Virus record (IMG/VR): IMGVR_UViG_3300032174_000020
Location: 1 to 25,476 of that record
DNA: 25,476 nt
Strand: one strand, 5' to 3'
Source: a virus
Position 1 is the first letter of the stretch. Each line of letters starts with the position of its first letter. The notes below the pieces were generated by a model. The model had not been told where the DNA came from and made no database searches. It saw only the letters and a list, made by a program, of their open reading frames with translations. The position numbers and the translations under genes were made by a program. This document shows, in pieces, positions 1 through 5,965 of the stretch.

Positions 1-1
1 G

Positions 2-298
2 GGCGACGACACAGCAGGCGTCTTTGAGACGCCGACCCCTGACGGCACGGAGACGCTGCGAATCATCGCTAGCTCAGGTGATGGGTGGGACCATGTTTCG
101 GTCAGCACCAAAACCCGTTGCCCGACTTGGGACGAAATGGAGTTCGTGAAGCGCGCGTTCTTCAAGGCCGACGAGACGGCGATGCAGCTTCATGTACCGG
201 CCAGTGAGCACATCAACCGCCACCCGTACTGCCTTCACCTGTGGCGACCGCGAGTGAAGGTCATCCCGAAACCCCCTAGCCTGATGGTTGGACTATGA
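2..298 (+). CDS. DUF7694-like phage protein, 3' part
   Basis: An open frame enters from the left edge and stops with TGA at 296-298, so only the last 98 codons are visible and the start lies outside the window. The protein ends with the pattern WDEMEFVKRAFF ... MQLH ... HPYCLHLWRP, which I recognise as the signature of the small DUF7694 family common in tailed phages. No biochemical function is known to me. Its stop overlaps the start of the PD-(D/E)XK nuclease gene (ATGA at 295-298), so it is probably co-translated with the recombination genes. The family call rests on the C-terminal signature only. Confidence 0.8.
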   Translation, partial: GDDTAGVFETPTPDGTETLRIIASSGDGWDHVSVSTKTRCPTWDEMEFVKRAFFKADETAMQLHVPASEHINRHPYCLHLWRPRVKVIPKPPSLMVGL

Positions 299-1188
299 AA
301 GCTTTCCGATACGACGGACGCCCGATCGCCGTCCCTGGCGCCTGGGCCGGCGTCGACATCGCGCACTACCATTCCGGCGCCCTCTGCATCGGCCCCAGCG
401 TCTCATCGTCCGGCCTGAAGCGCGCCGCCAAGACGCCCGCCCACTTCTACGCCTACTCGCCCTGGAACCCGGACTGCGAGGCCGCGGAAGACACCACAGC
501 CTTGCGGCTCGGCAAGGTCGCGCACGTCCTCGCCCTCGAGCCCGAGCGGTTCAGGACCATCTGCGCCGTTTCGCCCTACGACGACTACCGCACCAAGGAA
601 GCGCGGGAGTGGCGGGACGCGACTGTCGATTCCGGCCTGATCCCGCTCAAGGCGGCCGAGCTCCTGCCGCTGCAGCGCATGGCCGACGCCCTGCGCAAGC
701 ACCCCGACGCGCTCGCCCTCTTCCGCAACGGCCTGCCCGAACTGACCTTCGCGGCCAAGGACGAGGCGACCGGCATCTGGATGCTGTCGCGGCCTGACTT
801 CGTGCCGGGCGATCCTGGCCGTGGGCTGGTCGACTACAAGACCGCCACCGATGCGGGGCCCGAGGCCTTCGGCGCCGCCGCGTTCAACTACGGCTACCAC
901 ATGCAGGTCGCGCTCGCGCTCGACGTGGTGGCTGCGGCGACGGGCGAGCTGCGCCCGACCTGCTGGCATGTCGTGCAAGAGAAGGAACCGCCCTTCGCCG
1001 TCGCCGTCTACCGCTACGAGGCCGATCAGGTGATGTACGGGCGGCGGGAAGTGCGGCGCCTGCTGGATCTTCTCGCCCGCTGCCGCGATGCTGGCGAGTG
1101 GCCAGGGTACGGCGAGCCGCAATCGATCGTGACGCCCTTCTGGGCGAGAAAGGAAATGGAAGCCAATGGCTACGCAACCGCAGCCTGA
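295..1188 (+). CDS. RecE-like PD-(D/E)XK exonuclease
   Basis: 297 residues, resembling the putative exodeoxyribonuclease VIII, PDDEXK-like family. Visible motifs are the early SSSGLKRA segment (residues 37-44), the helix with GxxxH (LRLGKVAHVLALEP, His77), the first catalytic Asp in SRPDF (Asp168), the D-Y-K core (Asp180, Lys182), and a downstream QVALALD helix with the conserved Gln. These make a complete nuclease active site. Such enzymes resect double-stranded ends to give single strands for an annealase, and the next gene is exactly that (RecT type), overlapping by 23 bases. The pair would form a phage single-strand annealing system. The start is set by the ATGA overlap with the upstream gene. 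The family assignment is strong; directionality and substrate are inferred. Confidence 0.9.
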   Translation: MKAFRYDGRPIAVPGAWAGVDIAHYHSGALCIGPSVSSSGLKRAAKTPAHFYAYSPWNPDCEAAEDTTALRLGKVAHVLALEPERFRTICAVSPYDDYRTKEAREWRDATVDSGLIPLKAAELLPLQRMADALRKHPDALALFRNGLPELTFAAKDEATGIWMLSRPDFVPGDPGRGLVDYKTATDAGPEAFGAAAFNYGYHMQVALALDVVAAATGELRPTCWHVVQEKEPPFAVAVYRYEADQVMYGRREVRRLLDLLARCRDAGEWPGYGEPQSIVTPFWARKEMEANGYATAA

Positions 1189-2050
1189 GAAGACCCAAGC
1201 CGTCGTGAGGGCCGGCGCGCCCGTTGCCGCCCTTGTCCCCAGATCACTGGAGGAGGCGTGGCGCCTCGCCCAGGCGCGCACGCAATCCGACATGGTCCCG
1301 CGGGACATGAAGGACGCCAACAAGGTGATGGTGGCCATCATGGGCGGCGCCGAGGTCGGCCTGCCGCCGTTCCAGGCGCTGCAGTCGTTCGCGATCATCA
1401 ACGGGCGCCCGACCCTCTGGGGCGACGGCCTGCTGGCGGTCGTCAGAGCCCGCGGCGTCAAGGTCAAGGAGTGGAGCGAAGGCGAGGGGGACGCTCTCAC
1501 GGCCCGCTGCGAGGTGACGCGCCCGGACACGGACGAAGTGATCCCCGGCGAGTTCTCGGTCGCCGACGCCAAGCAGGCTGGCCTCTGGGGCAAGGCTGGT
1601 CCCTGGACGCAGTACCCGAAGCGCATGCTGAAGATGCGAGCCCGCGCCTTCGCCATCCGCGACGGTTGCTCCGACATGCTCCGCGGCATCATGGTGCGCG
1701 AGGAGGTGCTGGACTACGGCGCCGCCGTGGAGGTCCCCCGCCCCGCCGAGCACCTGCGCCTGGAGGCGGCGACCGGCGCGGTCGACATCGAGGTCGTCGA
1801 TGCGCCCGCCGAGGTCGAGGTCAAGCCTGAAGCCAACGCGCTCACCGATGTCGAGCAGTGGGCTGCGGCGTGGCGCGAGCGCCTCGCGGCGGCTGGCCCC
1901 GACGACGCGGCGAAGATCCACACCGACTGGGAGACGCCGAAGTCCAAGGAGGAGCGGCAGAAGGCGCACGATGCCAACCCGGCCCTGGCGCTCGCCATCA
2001 AGCGCGAGGTGGTGGCGACGATCAAGAAGCTGGCGGCGCAACATGCTTGA
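1166..2050 (+). CDS. recT: RecT-family single-strand annealing protein
   Basis: 294 residues. The core matches the RecT family: GAEVGLPPFQALQSF (residues 61-75), the AIINGRPTLWGD segment (76-87), the FSVADAKQAGLWGKAGPW block (130-147) and the QYPKRMLKMRAR helix (149-160), followed by a short EE motif at 179-180. RecT proteins bind single-stranded DNA and pair complementary strands. The residues after about 190 are acidic and variable, as is usual at RecT C termini that contact partner proteins. The gene starts inside the end of the nuclease gene (overlap 1166-1188), so expression should be coupled. The symbol is by family resemblance, not orthology to the E. coli Rac gene. Confidence 0.9.
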   Translation: MATQPQPEKTQAVVRAGAPVAALVPRSLEEAWRLAQARTQSDMVPRDMKDANKVMVAIMGGAEVGLPPFQALQSFAIINGRPTLWGDGLLAVVRARGVKVKEWSEGEGDALTARCEVTRPDTDEVIPGEFSVADAKQAGLWGKAGPWTQYPKRMLKMRARAFAIRDGCSDMLRGIMVREEVLDYGAAVEVPRPAEHLRLEAATGAVDIEVVDAPAEVEVKPEANALTDVEQWAAAWRERLAAAGPDDAAKIHTDWETPKSKEERQKAHDANPALALAIKREVVATIKKLAAQHA

Positions 2051-2222
2051 TCTTGACAAACTAGAGGGTGAGATTTTGCGCTATGCGCCGCTCATGCCGC
2101 TTTTCAACGACATCGGCTATCCGTTGGCACTGTCGGCTTTAGCGGTCAAAGCTGTGCCGCTACTGATCGCCGAGCTGCGCGTCGCCAGGGAAGAGCTTGA
2201 AGCCCTGCGAGCCACGGTATGA
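2043..2222 (+). CDS. Small hypothetical protein (59 aa)
   Basis: Starts at the ATG at 2043, overlapping the end of recT by 8 bases, and stops by overlapping the ATG of the next gene (ATGA 2219-2222). The frame is open further upstream, but that part only shadows recT. The protein begins MLDLDKLEGEIL, has a hydrophobic middle (YPLALSALAVKAVPLLIAEL, about 27-46) and ends with a charged helix REELEALR. It could be a small amphipathic or membrane-associated helical protein. I recognise no family; the tight overlaps on both sides are the main reason to call it. Confidence 0.6.
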   Translation: MLDLDKLEGEILRYAPLMPLFNDIGYPLALSALAVKAVPLLIAELRVAREELEALRATV

Positions 2223-2521
2223 CCCGCGCCGAAGCCAAGGACGCCTCGCGCCAGGCCATCCTCGCTGCGGCGCGGAATCTCTTCACGCTGCTCCAGTACG
2301 AGCATGTGACCGTCCGCATGATCGCCCGCTCGTCCGGCTACTCGACTGGCGCGCTCTTCGCCCACTGGCCGTCGAAGGCGGCGCTGTTCCGCGAACTCTA
2401 CGGGCGCCGGCCGATCAACGACGAGCTGGGCGCGCAGCTCCTCGAGGGCCTGCGCAATATCGCGGCAGGCTCGATGAAACCGGGTGAAATCACCGCCTTC
2501 GTTCAATCTGTGATTGGTTAG
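2219..2521 (+). CDS. TetR-type N-terminal DNA-binding domain protein
   Basis: 100 residues. Residues 10-62 match the TetR/AcrR DNA-binding domain: an amphipathic first helix (ILAAARNLF), then the helix-turn-helix TVRMIARSSGYSTGALFAHW (31-50) and SKAALFREL. TetR proteins are normally about 200 residues with a large ligand-binding and dimerisation domain. Here only some 38 residues follow the DNA-binding part, so it is a stub, either a natural small phage regulator or a truncated gene. It is the last gene before the 2522-2649 gap, where a GACGC/GCGTC inverted repeat could be a binding site. Regulation of the following replication genes is inferred. Confidence 0.75.
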   Translation: MTRAEAKDASRQAILAAARNLFTLLQYEHVTVRMIARSSGYSTGALFAHWPSKAALFRELYGRRPINDELGAQLLEGLRNIAAGSMKPGEITAFVQSVIG

Positions 2522-2533
2522 CCGAACGCCGTT

Positions 2534-2545
2534 GACGCTGGCGTC
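2534..2545. promoter_or_regulatory. Inverted repeat, possible operator
   Basis: GACGC-TG-GCGTC is a perfect 5-bp-arm inverted repeat 12 bases after the TetR-like stub gene; a third GACGC lies at 2561-2565. It overlaps TTGACG (2532-2537), which could serve as a -35 element, although I see no convincing -10 at 16-18 bases. An operator for the TetR-like protein is plausible by position only. Short GC-rich palindromes are frequent in this DNA. Confidence 0.25.
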
Positions 2546-2587
2546 TTGCGGTGAAACTGTGACGCTTTCGGGTTGAATAATTAGCGG

Positions 2588-2613
2588 GGCCGAGGTGGGC
2601 AAATGCCTCGGCC
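2588..2613 (+). terminator. 8-bp hairpin without U-tract
   Basis: GGCCGAGG (2588-2595) pairs perfectly with CCTCGGCC (2606-2613) around a 10-base loop. It lies in the gap between the TetR-like stub and the DnaA-like gene. No run of T follows, so it is not a classical intrinsic terminator. It could be a weak terminator, an RNA-stabilising structure or an attenuator. The rest of 2522-2649 shows only an AT-rich patch (AATAAT at 2576-2581) and no gene. Confidence 0.35.
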
Positions 2614-2649
2614 GCCGCCTGAACGTAGCGCGCTCGGGGGCGCGAACGC

Positions 2650-2958
2650 ATGAGCCTAGATATAGATGAAGCTATGCAGTACTCCAACCACCCGTTGGGG
2701 TTTGTCCCCAGCGGTGCGCGAAAGCACCACTGGAGCGAGATCATCGCCGCGGTGGCCGAGCGGCACGGGTTCGAACCGCATCACCTGATCGCGAATGATC
2801 GCCGGCCACGCCTCGTCGTCGCGCGCCAGCACGCGATGTGGGCGCTGCGCCAGACCGGCCTCAGTTTTCCCCGCATCGGCTATCGGCTCGGCGGACGCAA
2901 CCACGCGACCGTCATGCACGGGGTGCGGCGGCATGAGCAGCGGATGGCGGGGAGATGA
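2650..2958 (+). CDS. Stand-alone DnaA domain IV-like DNA-binding protein
   Basis: 102 residues. The C-terminal half resembles the DNA-binding domain IV of DnaA: VARQHAMWALRQTGLSFPRIG (58-78), then GGRNHATVMHGVRRHE (81-96), which corresponds to the DnaA signature G-G-R-D/N-H-x-T-V-x-H/Y. There is no AAA+ ATPase domain, so it cannot act as a full initiator. Phage proteins of this type may mark the phage origin or compete for DnaA boxes; that is inference. It is followed by two small genes and the SF3 helicase, consistent with a replication role. A G-rich Shine-Dalgarno-like run (GGGGG) precedes the ATG. Confidence 0.85.
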   Translation: MSLDIDEAMQYSNHPLGFVPSGARKHHWSEIIAAVAERHGFEPHHLIANDRRPRLVVARQHAMWALRQTGLSFPRIGYRLGGRNHATVMHGVRRHEQRMAGR

Positions 2959-3170
2959 GCGCGACGATCTACGTTGAGATAGGCGAGTTCCCTGAGGAAG
3001 GGGTTCTGGAAGCGGCCTTTCACATCCTTGAGCGCCTCTTGCGTGACAAGCCAGACGATGAGGACATACCGAAGTTCCGCCGACTCTTATCGGCGCCCGT
3101 CATCGATGAGGACAACCTTCCGCCGCCGTCGACTGCAGCGAAGATCGCGACGATGGCCGACCTCGCGTGA
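2955..3170 (+). CDS. Hypothetical acidic protein (71 aa)
   Basis: Begins at an ATGA overlap with the DnaA-like gene (2955-2958). The protein is acidic, with a helix-rich centre (EEGVLEAAFHILERLL) and a proline/serine-rich stretch DNLPPPSTAAK near the end. I recognise no family. It is supported by the overlap, by GC-rich third positions like its neighbours, and by lying in the replication operon. Confidence 0.6.
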   Translation: MSATIYVEIGEFPEEGVLEAAFHILERLLRDKPDDEDIPKFRRLLSAPVIDEDNLPPPSTAAKIATMADLA

Positions 3171-3185
3171 GCAGGGCAAGTCGTC

Positions 3186-3395
3186 GTGAGAGCCACCGAG
3201 ATCGCCGACTACCTCACCAGCGACGACGCTCCAGTCGGCATCGCGCTTGCCAACGAGCTGCGGCAGCGGTTCGCGGGCACGACGCGGGAGGACTGGATCC
3301 TCGGCGTGACGCTGGCGTGGACGTGCCAGCAGGCCGGGTGGCTCGCTGACATCTGCGAACTTGAGGCGCTGAAGAAGACGGCGCGGCCAGGATGA
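3186..3395 (+). CDS. Hypothetical small protein (69 aa)
   Basis: Uses a GTG start at 3186, the first good start after the preceding stop, with AGGGCAAG upstream as a possible ribosome site. It ends by overlapping the ATG of the SF3 helicase gene (ATGA at 3392-3395). The translation RATEIADYLTSDDAP ... WILGVTLAWTCQQAGWLADI looks like a compact helical protein with two cysteines. I recognise no family. Position directly before the helicase suggests a replication accessory role, which is only inference. Confidence 0.6.
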   Translation: MRATEIADYLTSDDAPVGIALANELRQRFAGTTREDWILGVTLAWTCQQAGWLADICELEALKKTARPG

Positions 3396-4777
3396 GCGTG
3401 GCCGACGACGACAACGTCGTGCCCTTCCCGCCCGCCGGCAACGAGCCGCCTGGCGACTATGAACTCCTCACCCAGCACCGCTGCGCCATCCAGTTCGCCG
3501 AGCGGTTCGCGGGGCAGCTCGCGTTCTGCCACGACGAGGGCGTCTGGCGGCAGTACGACGGCTCGATCTGGCGCACGGTCAAGACGCCGCTCGCGTTCCA
3601 CTACGCCCGCGAGATGGCGGTCGCCATGCAGCGCCGCTACCCCAAGACCGGCGTGGTCGAGGTCCACAAGACCTCCTTTCCGCTGGGCGTGGAGCGCTTC
3701 GCCAAGAGCGATCCCGTCTTCGCCCGCACCTCGGAGCACTGGGATCCTGACCCGTGGCTGCTGGGGACGCCTGCGGGCACGGTGGACCTGAAGACCGGGC
3801 GCCTGCGACCGGCAGAGCCTGGCGACAACATCACCAAGAGCACTGCCATCCCGCCCGGCGCCACCTACGCCTCTGCCCCGCTGTGGGAGAACTTCCTCGA
3901 CCAAGCGTGCGGCGGCGAGCCGGAGCTCGTCGAGTTCCTGCAGCAGATCGCCGGCTACGCGCTGACCGGCCTAACCCACGAGCACGCGCTCTTCTTCGTC
4001 TACGGCCCGGGCGGCAACGGCAAGAGCGTCTTCCTGAACACGCTCGCCCACGTCCTCGGCGACTACGCCACAACCGCGGCGATGGACACCTTCACCGCCT
4101 CCTCGCGCTCGGGCCAGATCCCGGCCGACCTCGCCATGCTGCGCGGCGCCCGGCTCGTCACCGCCTCGGAGACCAGCGAGGGCAAGAAGTGGGACCAGCA
4201 GCGGGTGGCCCAGGTGACCGGTGGCGACCCGATCACGGCCAGGTTCATGCGGGAGAACTTCTTCACCTACAAGCCGCAGTTCACCTTGATCATCGTCGGC
4301 AACCACAAGCCGACCCTGACCAGCGTCGACGACGCCATGCGCCGACGGTTCAACATCATCCCCTTCCTGATCCGGCCCGAGAGGCCTGATCGCCACCTCG
4401 AGGAGAAGTTGGTCGACGAGTGGCCGGCCATCCTCCGATGGGCGATCGACGGGTGCCTGGACTGGCAGGAGCGCGGCCTCGTCCGCCCGCCCGTGGTCAC
4501 CGAGGCCACCAGCGAGTACTTCGACGAGCAGAACACCCTCGCCCAGTGGCTCGAGCAGGACTGCGAGGTCGACTTCAAGAACTGGCACCTTGCCGACCTC
4601 TCGTCCGCCCTCTTCGCCTCGTGGTCGTCCTACTGCCGCGCCAACGGCGAGGACGCCGGCACCTCCAAGACCTTCAAGCCGGCGATGGAGAAGCACGGGT
4701 TCCGGTTCAAGAAGACGGCGGAGGGTCGGTGGTTCCACTATGTGCGGCTGAAGCCAAGGCGGGGCGATGGGGACTAG
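3392..4777 (+). CDS. SF3 helicase, phage/plasmid primase P4-family C-terminal type
   Basis: 461 residues. The N-terminal part (to about 150) resembles the D5_N region, including the typical DPDPWLLGTPAGTVDLKTG segment (about 118-136). The helicase core has Walker A GPGGNGKS (205-212), the LRGARLVTASETSEGKKWD motif B region, TGGDPITARFMREN, and the IVGNHKP motif C with arginines downstream (MRRRFN). It would unwind DNA at the replication fork as a hexamer. P4-family proteins often carry an N-terminal primase; here there is none in the same chain, and I see no separate primase gene in the window, so priming is by the host or by a gene elsewhere. A C-terminal winged-helix-like tail follows the ATPase. 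Confidence 0.92.
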   Translation: MSVADDDNVVPFPPAGNEPPGDYELLTQHRCAIQFAERFAGQLAFCHDEGVWRQYDGSIWRTVKTPLAFHYAREMAVAMQRRYPKTGVVEVHKTSFPLGVERFAKSDPVFARTSEHWDPDPWLLGTPAGTVDLKTGRLRPAEPGDNITKSTAIPPGATYASAPLWENFLDQACGGEPELVEFLQQIAGYALTGLTHEHALFFVYGPGGNGKSVFLNTLAHVLGDYATTAAMDTFTASSRSGQIPADLAMLRGARLVTASETSEGKKWDQQRVAQVTGGDPITARFMRENFFTYKPQFTLIIVGNHKPTLTSVDDAMRRRFNIIPFLIRPERPDRHLEEKLVDEWPAILRWAIDGCLDWQERGLVRPPVVTEATSEYFDEQNTLAQWLEQDCEVDFKNWHLADLSSALFASWSSYCRANGEDAGTSKTFKPAMEKHGFRFKKTAEGRWFHYVRLKPRRGDGD

Positions 4778-5393
4778 GCCCCTCGCTATCGACCTCTACT
4801 GCGGGCTTGGCGGATGGACGGAAGGGCTGCTGGCCGCCGGCTTCGACGTGATCGGCTTCGACATCGAGCAGCACGTCTATGGCGCCGATCGCTACCCGGC
4901 GCAGCTCGTCGTGCAGGATGTTCTGACCCTGCACGGATCGCAATTCAAGACAGCCTACCTAATCGTCGCCTCCCCGCCCTACCAGCAGTTCTCGTTCAGC
5001 GCGATGCCGTTCAAGGCGTCCAAGGCGATTGTGCCGAGCACGGAGCTATTCGACGCCTGCTTTCGCATCCAGCGTGAAGCAAGCGAAGCGGCCCGCCGAC
5101 CAATACCGATGGTCGTGGAGAACGTGCGCGGCGCCGTCAGGTGGGTGGGCCAACCGCGCTGGAATTGCGGCGCCTACTACCTGTGGGGTGACGTTCCCGC
5201 GCTCATGCCGCCCGTCCAGGGCCGCAAGCTCGGCGGAAGTTGGTTTCACGGCTACAGGGCCGGCGCGCAAGGGCCGCGTAACCACGGCTCCGGGTCGAAG
5301 GCCCGCAAGGCCGCCAGCGCCAAGATCGCCAAGATACCCTTCGCGCTCGCCGAGTGGATCGGACGCGCCTGGATGCCGTACCCGGACAAATAG
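4767..5393 (+). CDS. C5-cytosine methyltransferase-like protein with altered catalytic motif
   Basis: 208 residues overlapping the helicase end by 11 bases. Motif I is LAIDLYCGLGGWTEGLLAAGF (6-26), an acidic SAM-ribose position is in FDIE (31-34), and motif VI is VVENV (Glu118). These are hallmarks of DNA cytosine-C5 methyltransferases. Motif IV, however, reads ASPPYQQFS (68-76): Tyr72 (TAC, 4980-4982) sits where the nucleophilic Cys of PCQ should be. The family members I recall read SPPCQ. The change could make it inactive, a binding protein, or able to act through an SPPY amino-methyltransferase-like motif. It is also short, with no clear target-recognition domain. Fold assignment is strong; activity is uncertain. 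Confidence 0.85.
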   Translation: MGTRPLAIDLYCGLGGWTEGLLAAGFDVIGFDIEQHVYGADRYPAQLVVQDVLTLHGSQFKTAYLIVASPPYQQFSFSAMPFKASKAIVPSTELFDACFRIQREASEAARRPIPMVVENVRGAVRWVGQPRWNCGAYYLWGDVPALMPPVQGRKLGGSWFHGYRAGAQGPRNHGSGSKARKAASAKIAKIPFALAEWIGRAWMPYPDK

Positions 5394-5413
5394 CAGCGCC
5401 CGCACACGGACGA

Positions 5414-5647
5414 TCACCAATCGGTGTCGTTCTGGCGGAAGCGGGTGGGCGGGAGCTGCGTCGGAGGTGGGTTGTTGCGCGTAACCACGCGCGCCGCGGC
5501 GAACTCGGCTTCCGCCGCCTCCTGCGCGATCAACGAGCGCACCACCTCGGCCATAGAGCGCATGCCCAGTCGCTGGCGCGCGGCCTTCAGTTGGTCGATC
5601 TCTTCAGGGGTTAGCATCAAGCTGAAGCGCTGCATATTGGGTGTCAT
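5414..5647 (-). CDS. Ribbon-helix-helix transcriptional regulator
   Basis: The only convincing minus-strand gene in the window, 77 residues. Residues 5-42 fit a ribbon-helix-helix fold: a short beta segment MQRFSLMLT, then helix EEIDQLKAARQRLG, a turn GMRS, and helix MAEVVRSLIAQEA. The tail is basic and proline-rich. AAGGA lies about 10 bases before its ATG. A promoter (TTGACT, 18 bases, TATAAC) and an array of TTATACC half-sites lie directly upstream, so it probably binds there and represses its own gene. It converges with the methyltransferase-like gene and diverges from the packaging operon, a usual place for a phage switch regulator. A start at the inner ATG (MQRF) is possible. Confidence 0.82.
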   Translation of the reverse strand: MTPNMQRFSLMLTPEEIDQLKAARQRLGMRSMAEVVRSLIAQEAAEAEFAAARVVTRNNPPPTQLPPTRFRQNDTDW

Positions 5648-5670
5648 GTCAGGGTAGTCCTTACAAAATA

Positions 5671-5748
5671 GTGGTATAAGTCGGGTATAAAGTTATACCA
5701 CGCGATACCAATGACAGTCAAAACGGTCCTTATACCACGTTATACCGG
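5671..5748. promoter_or_regulatory. TTATACC/GGTATAA operator array
   Basis: Five exact copies of the 7-mer GGTATAA or its complement TTATACC lie here: GGTATAA at 5673 and 5684, TTATACC at 5693, 5730 and 5740, plus a degenerate GATACC at 5704. GGTATAA-AG-TTATACC (5684-5699) forms a near-perfect palindrome, and GTGGTATAA (5671-5679) is an exact inverse of TTATACCAC (5693-5701 and 5730-5738). Neighbouring sites are 9 to 11 bases apart, about one helical turn, the arrangement expected for cooperative ribbon-helix-helix dimers. The divergent regulator gene at 5414-5647 is the obvious candidate to bind. Confidence 0.75.
5692..5721 (-). promoter_or_regulatory. Sigma-70-type promoter of the ribbon-helix-helix gene
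   Basis: Read on the minus strand: TTGACT (complement of 5716-5721), an 18-base spacer, then TATAAC (complement of 5692-5697). Each hexamer differs from consensus at one position. Transcription would begin near 5685 and reach the regulator ATG at 5647 with a leader of about 40 bases. The -10 box overlaps the TTATACC site at 5693-5699, so operator binding would block the promoter. No comparable rightward promoter was found for the packaging genes. Confidence 0.6.
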
Positions 5749-5752
5749 ACAA

Positions 5753-5788
5753 TGGCAGAAAACGAGGGTTTTTGGTAGAAAACGAGGG
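5753..5788. repeat. Two 16-base direct repeats, 20 bases apart
   Basis: TGGCAGAAAACGAGGG (5753-5768) and TGGTAGAAAACGAGGG (5773-5788) differ at one base and have a period of exactly 20 bases, about two helical turns. They sit between the TTATACC array and the inverted repeat before the terminase genes. Possible roles are iterons of an origin, terminase small-subunit sites or a second regulator site. The AT content (runs of A) contrasts with the rest of the window. Confidence 0.6.
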
Positions 5789-5790
5789 AA

Positions 5791-5911
5791 AAAATGACGG
5801 GAGTGACGGCAGATGACGGCATTCTGAGATTCGCGCGCATACGCGGGCGCACAGGCGCGATAAGCCGTTTCATGCTCGGAACGCGTCAGGTCCCGTCACT
5901 GCCGTCATTTT
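5791..5911. repeat. 21-bp imperfect inverted repeat upstream of terS
   Basis: The left arm 5791-5811 and right arm 5891-5911 are complementary at 19 of 21 positions; arm starts are exactly 100 bases apart. The arms contain TGACGG repeats (5795, 5804, and a third at 5814). The enclosed 79 bases are GC-rich and contain GCGCGC and ACGCGGGCGC runs. I see no protein-coding gene in 5648-5965. Being immediately before the terminase small subunit gene, this could be a packaging (cos or pac) or replication-origin structure. That role is inferred from position only. Confidence 0.5.
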
Positions 5912-5965
5912 CCTGGGGCGCCGGTTTGTGGCATGCTGGTGCTGTCGATTCCGCGAGGAGAGCGC

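Noticed and set aside
403-1692. Long minus-strand open frame of 429 codons
   Set aside because: It runs antisense to the nuclease and RecT genes, which have clear family motifs. In GC-rich DNA the complement of a real gene often lacks stops. Its translation is low-complexity and Arg/Pro/Gly-rich.
3209-4738. Minus-strand open frames opposite the SF3 helicase region
   Set aside because: Antisense shadows of the helicase gene; no motifs, no ribosome sites and no overlaps typical of this phage.
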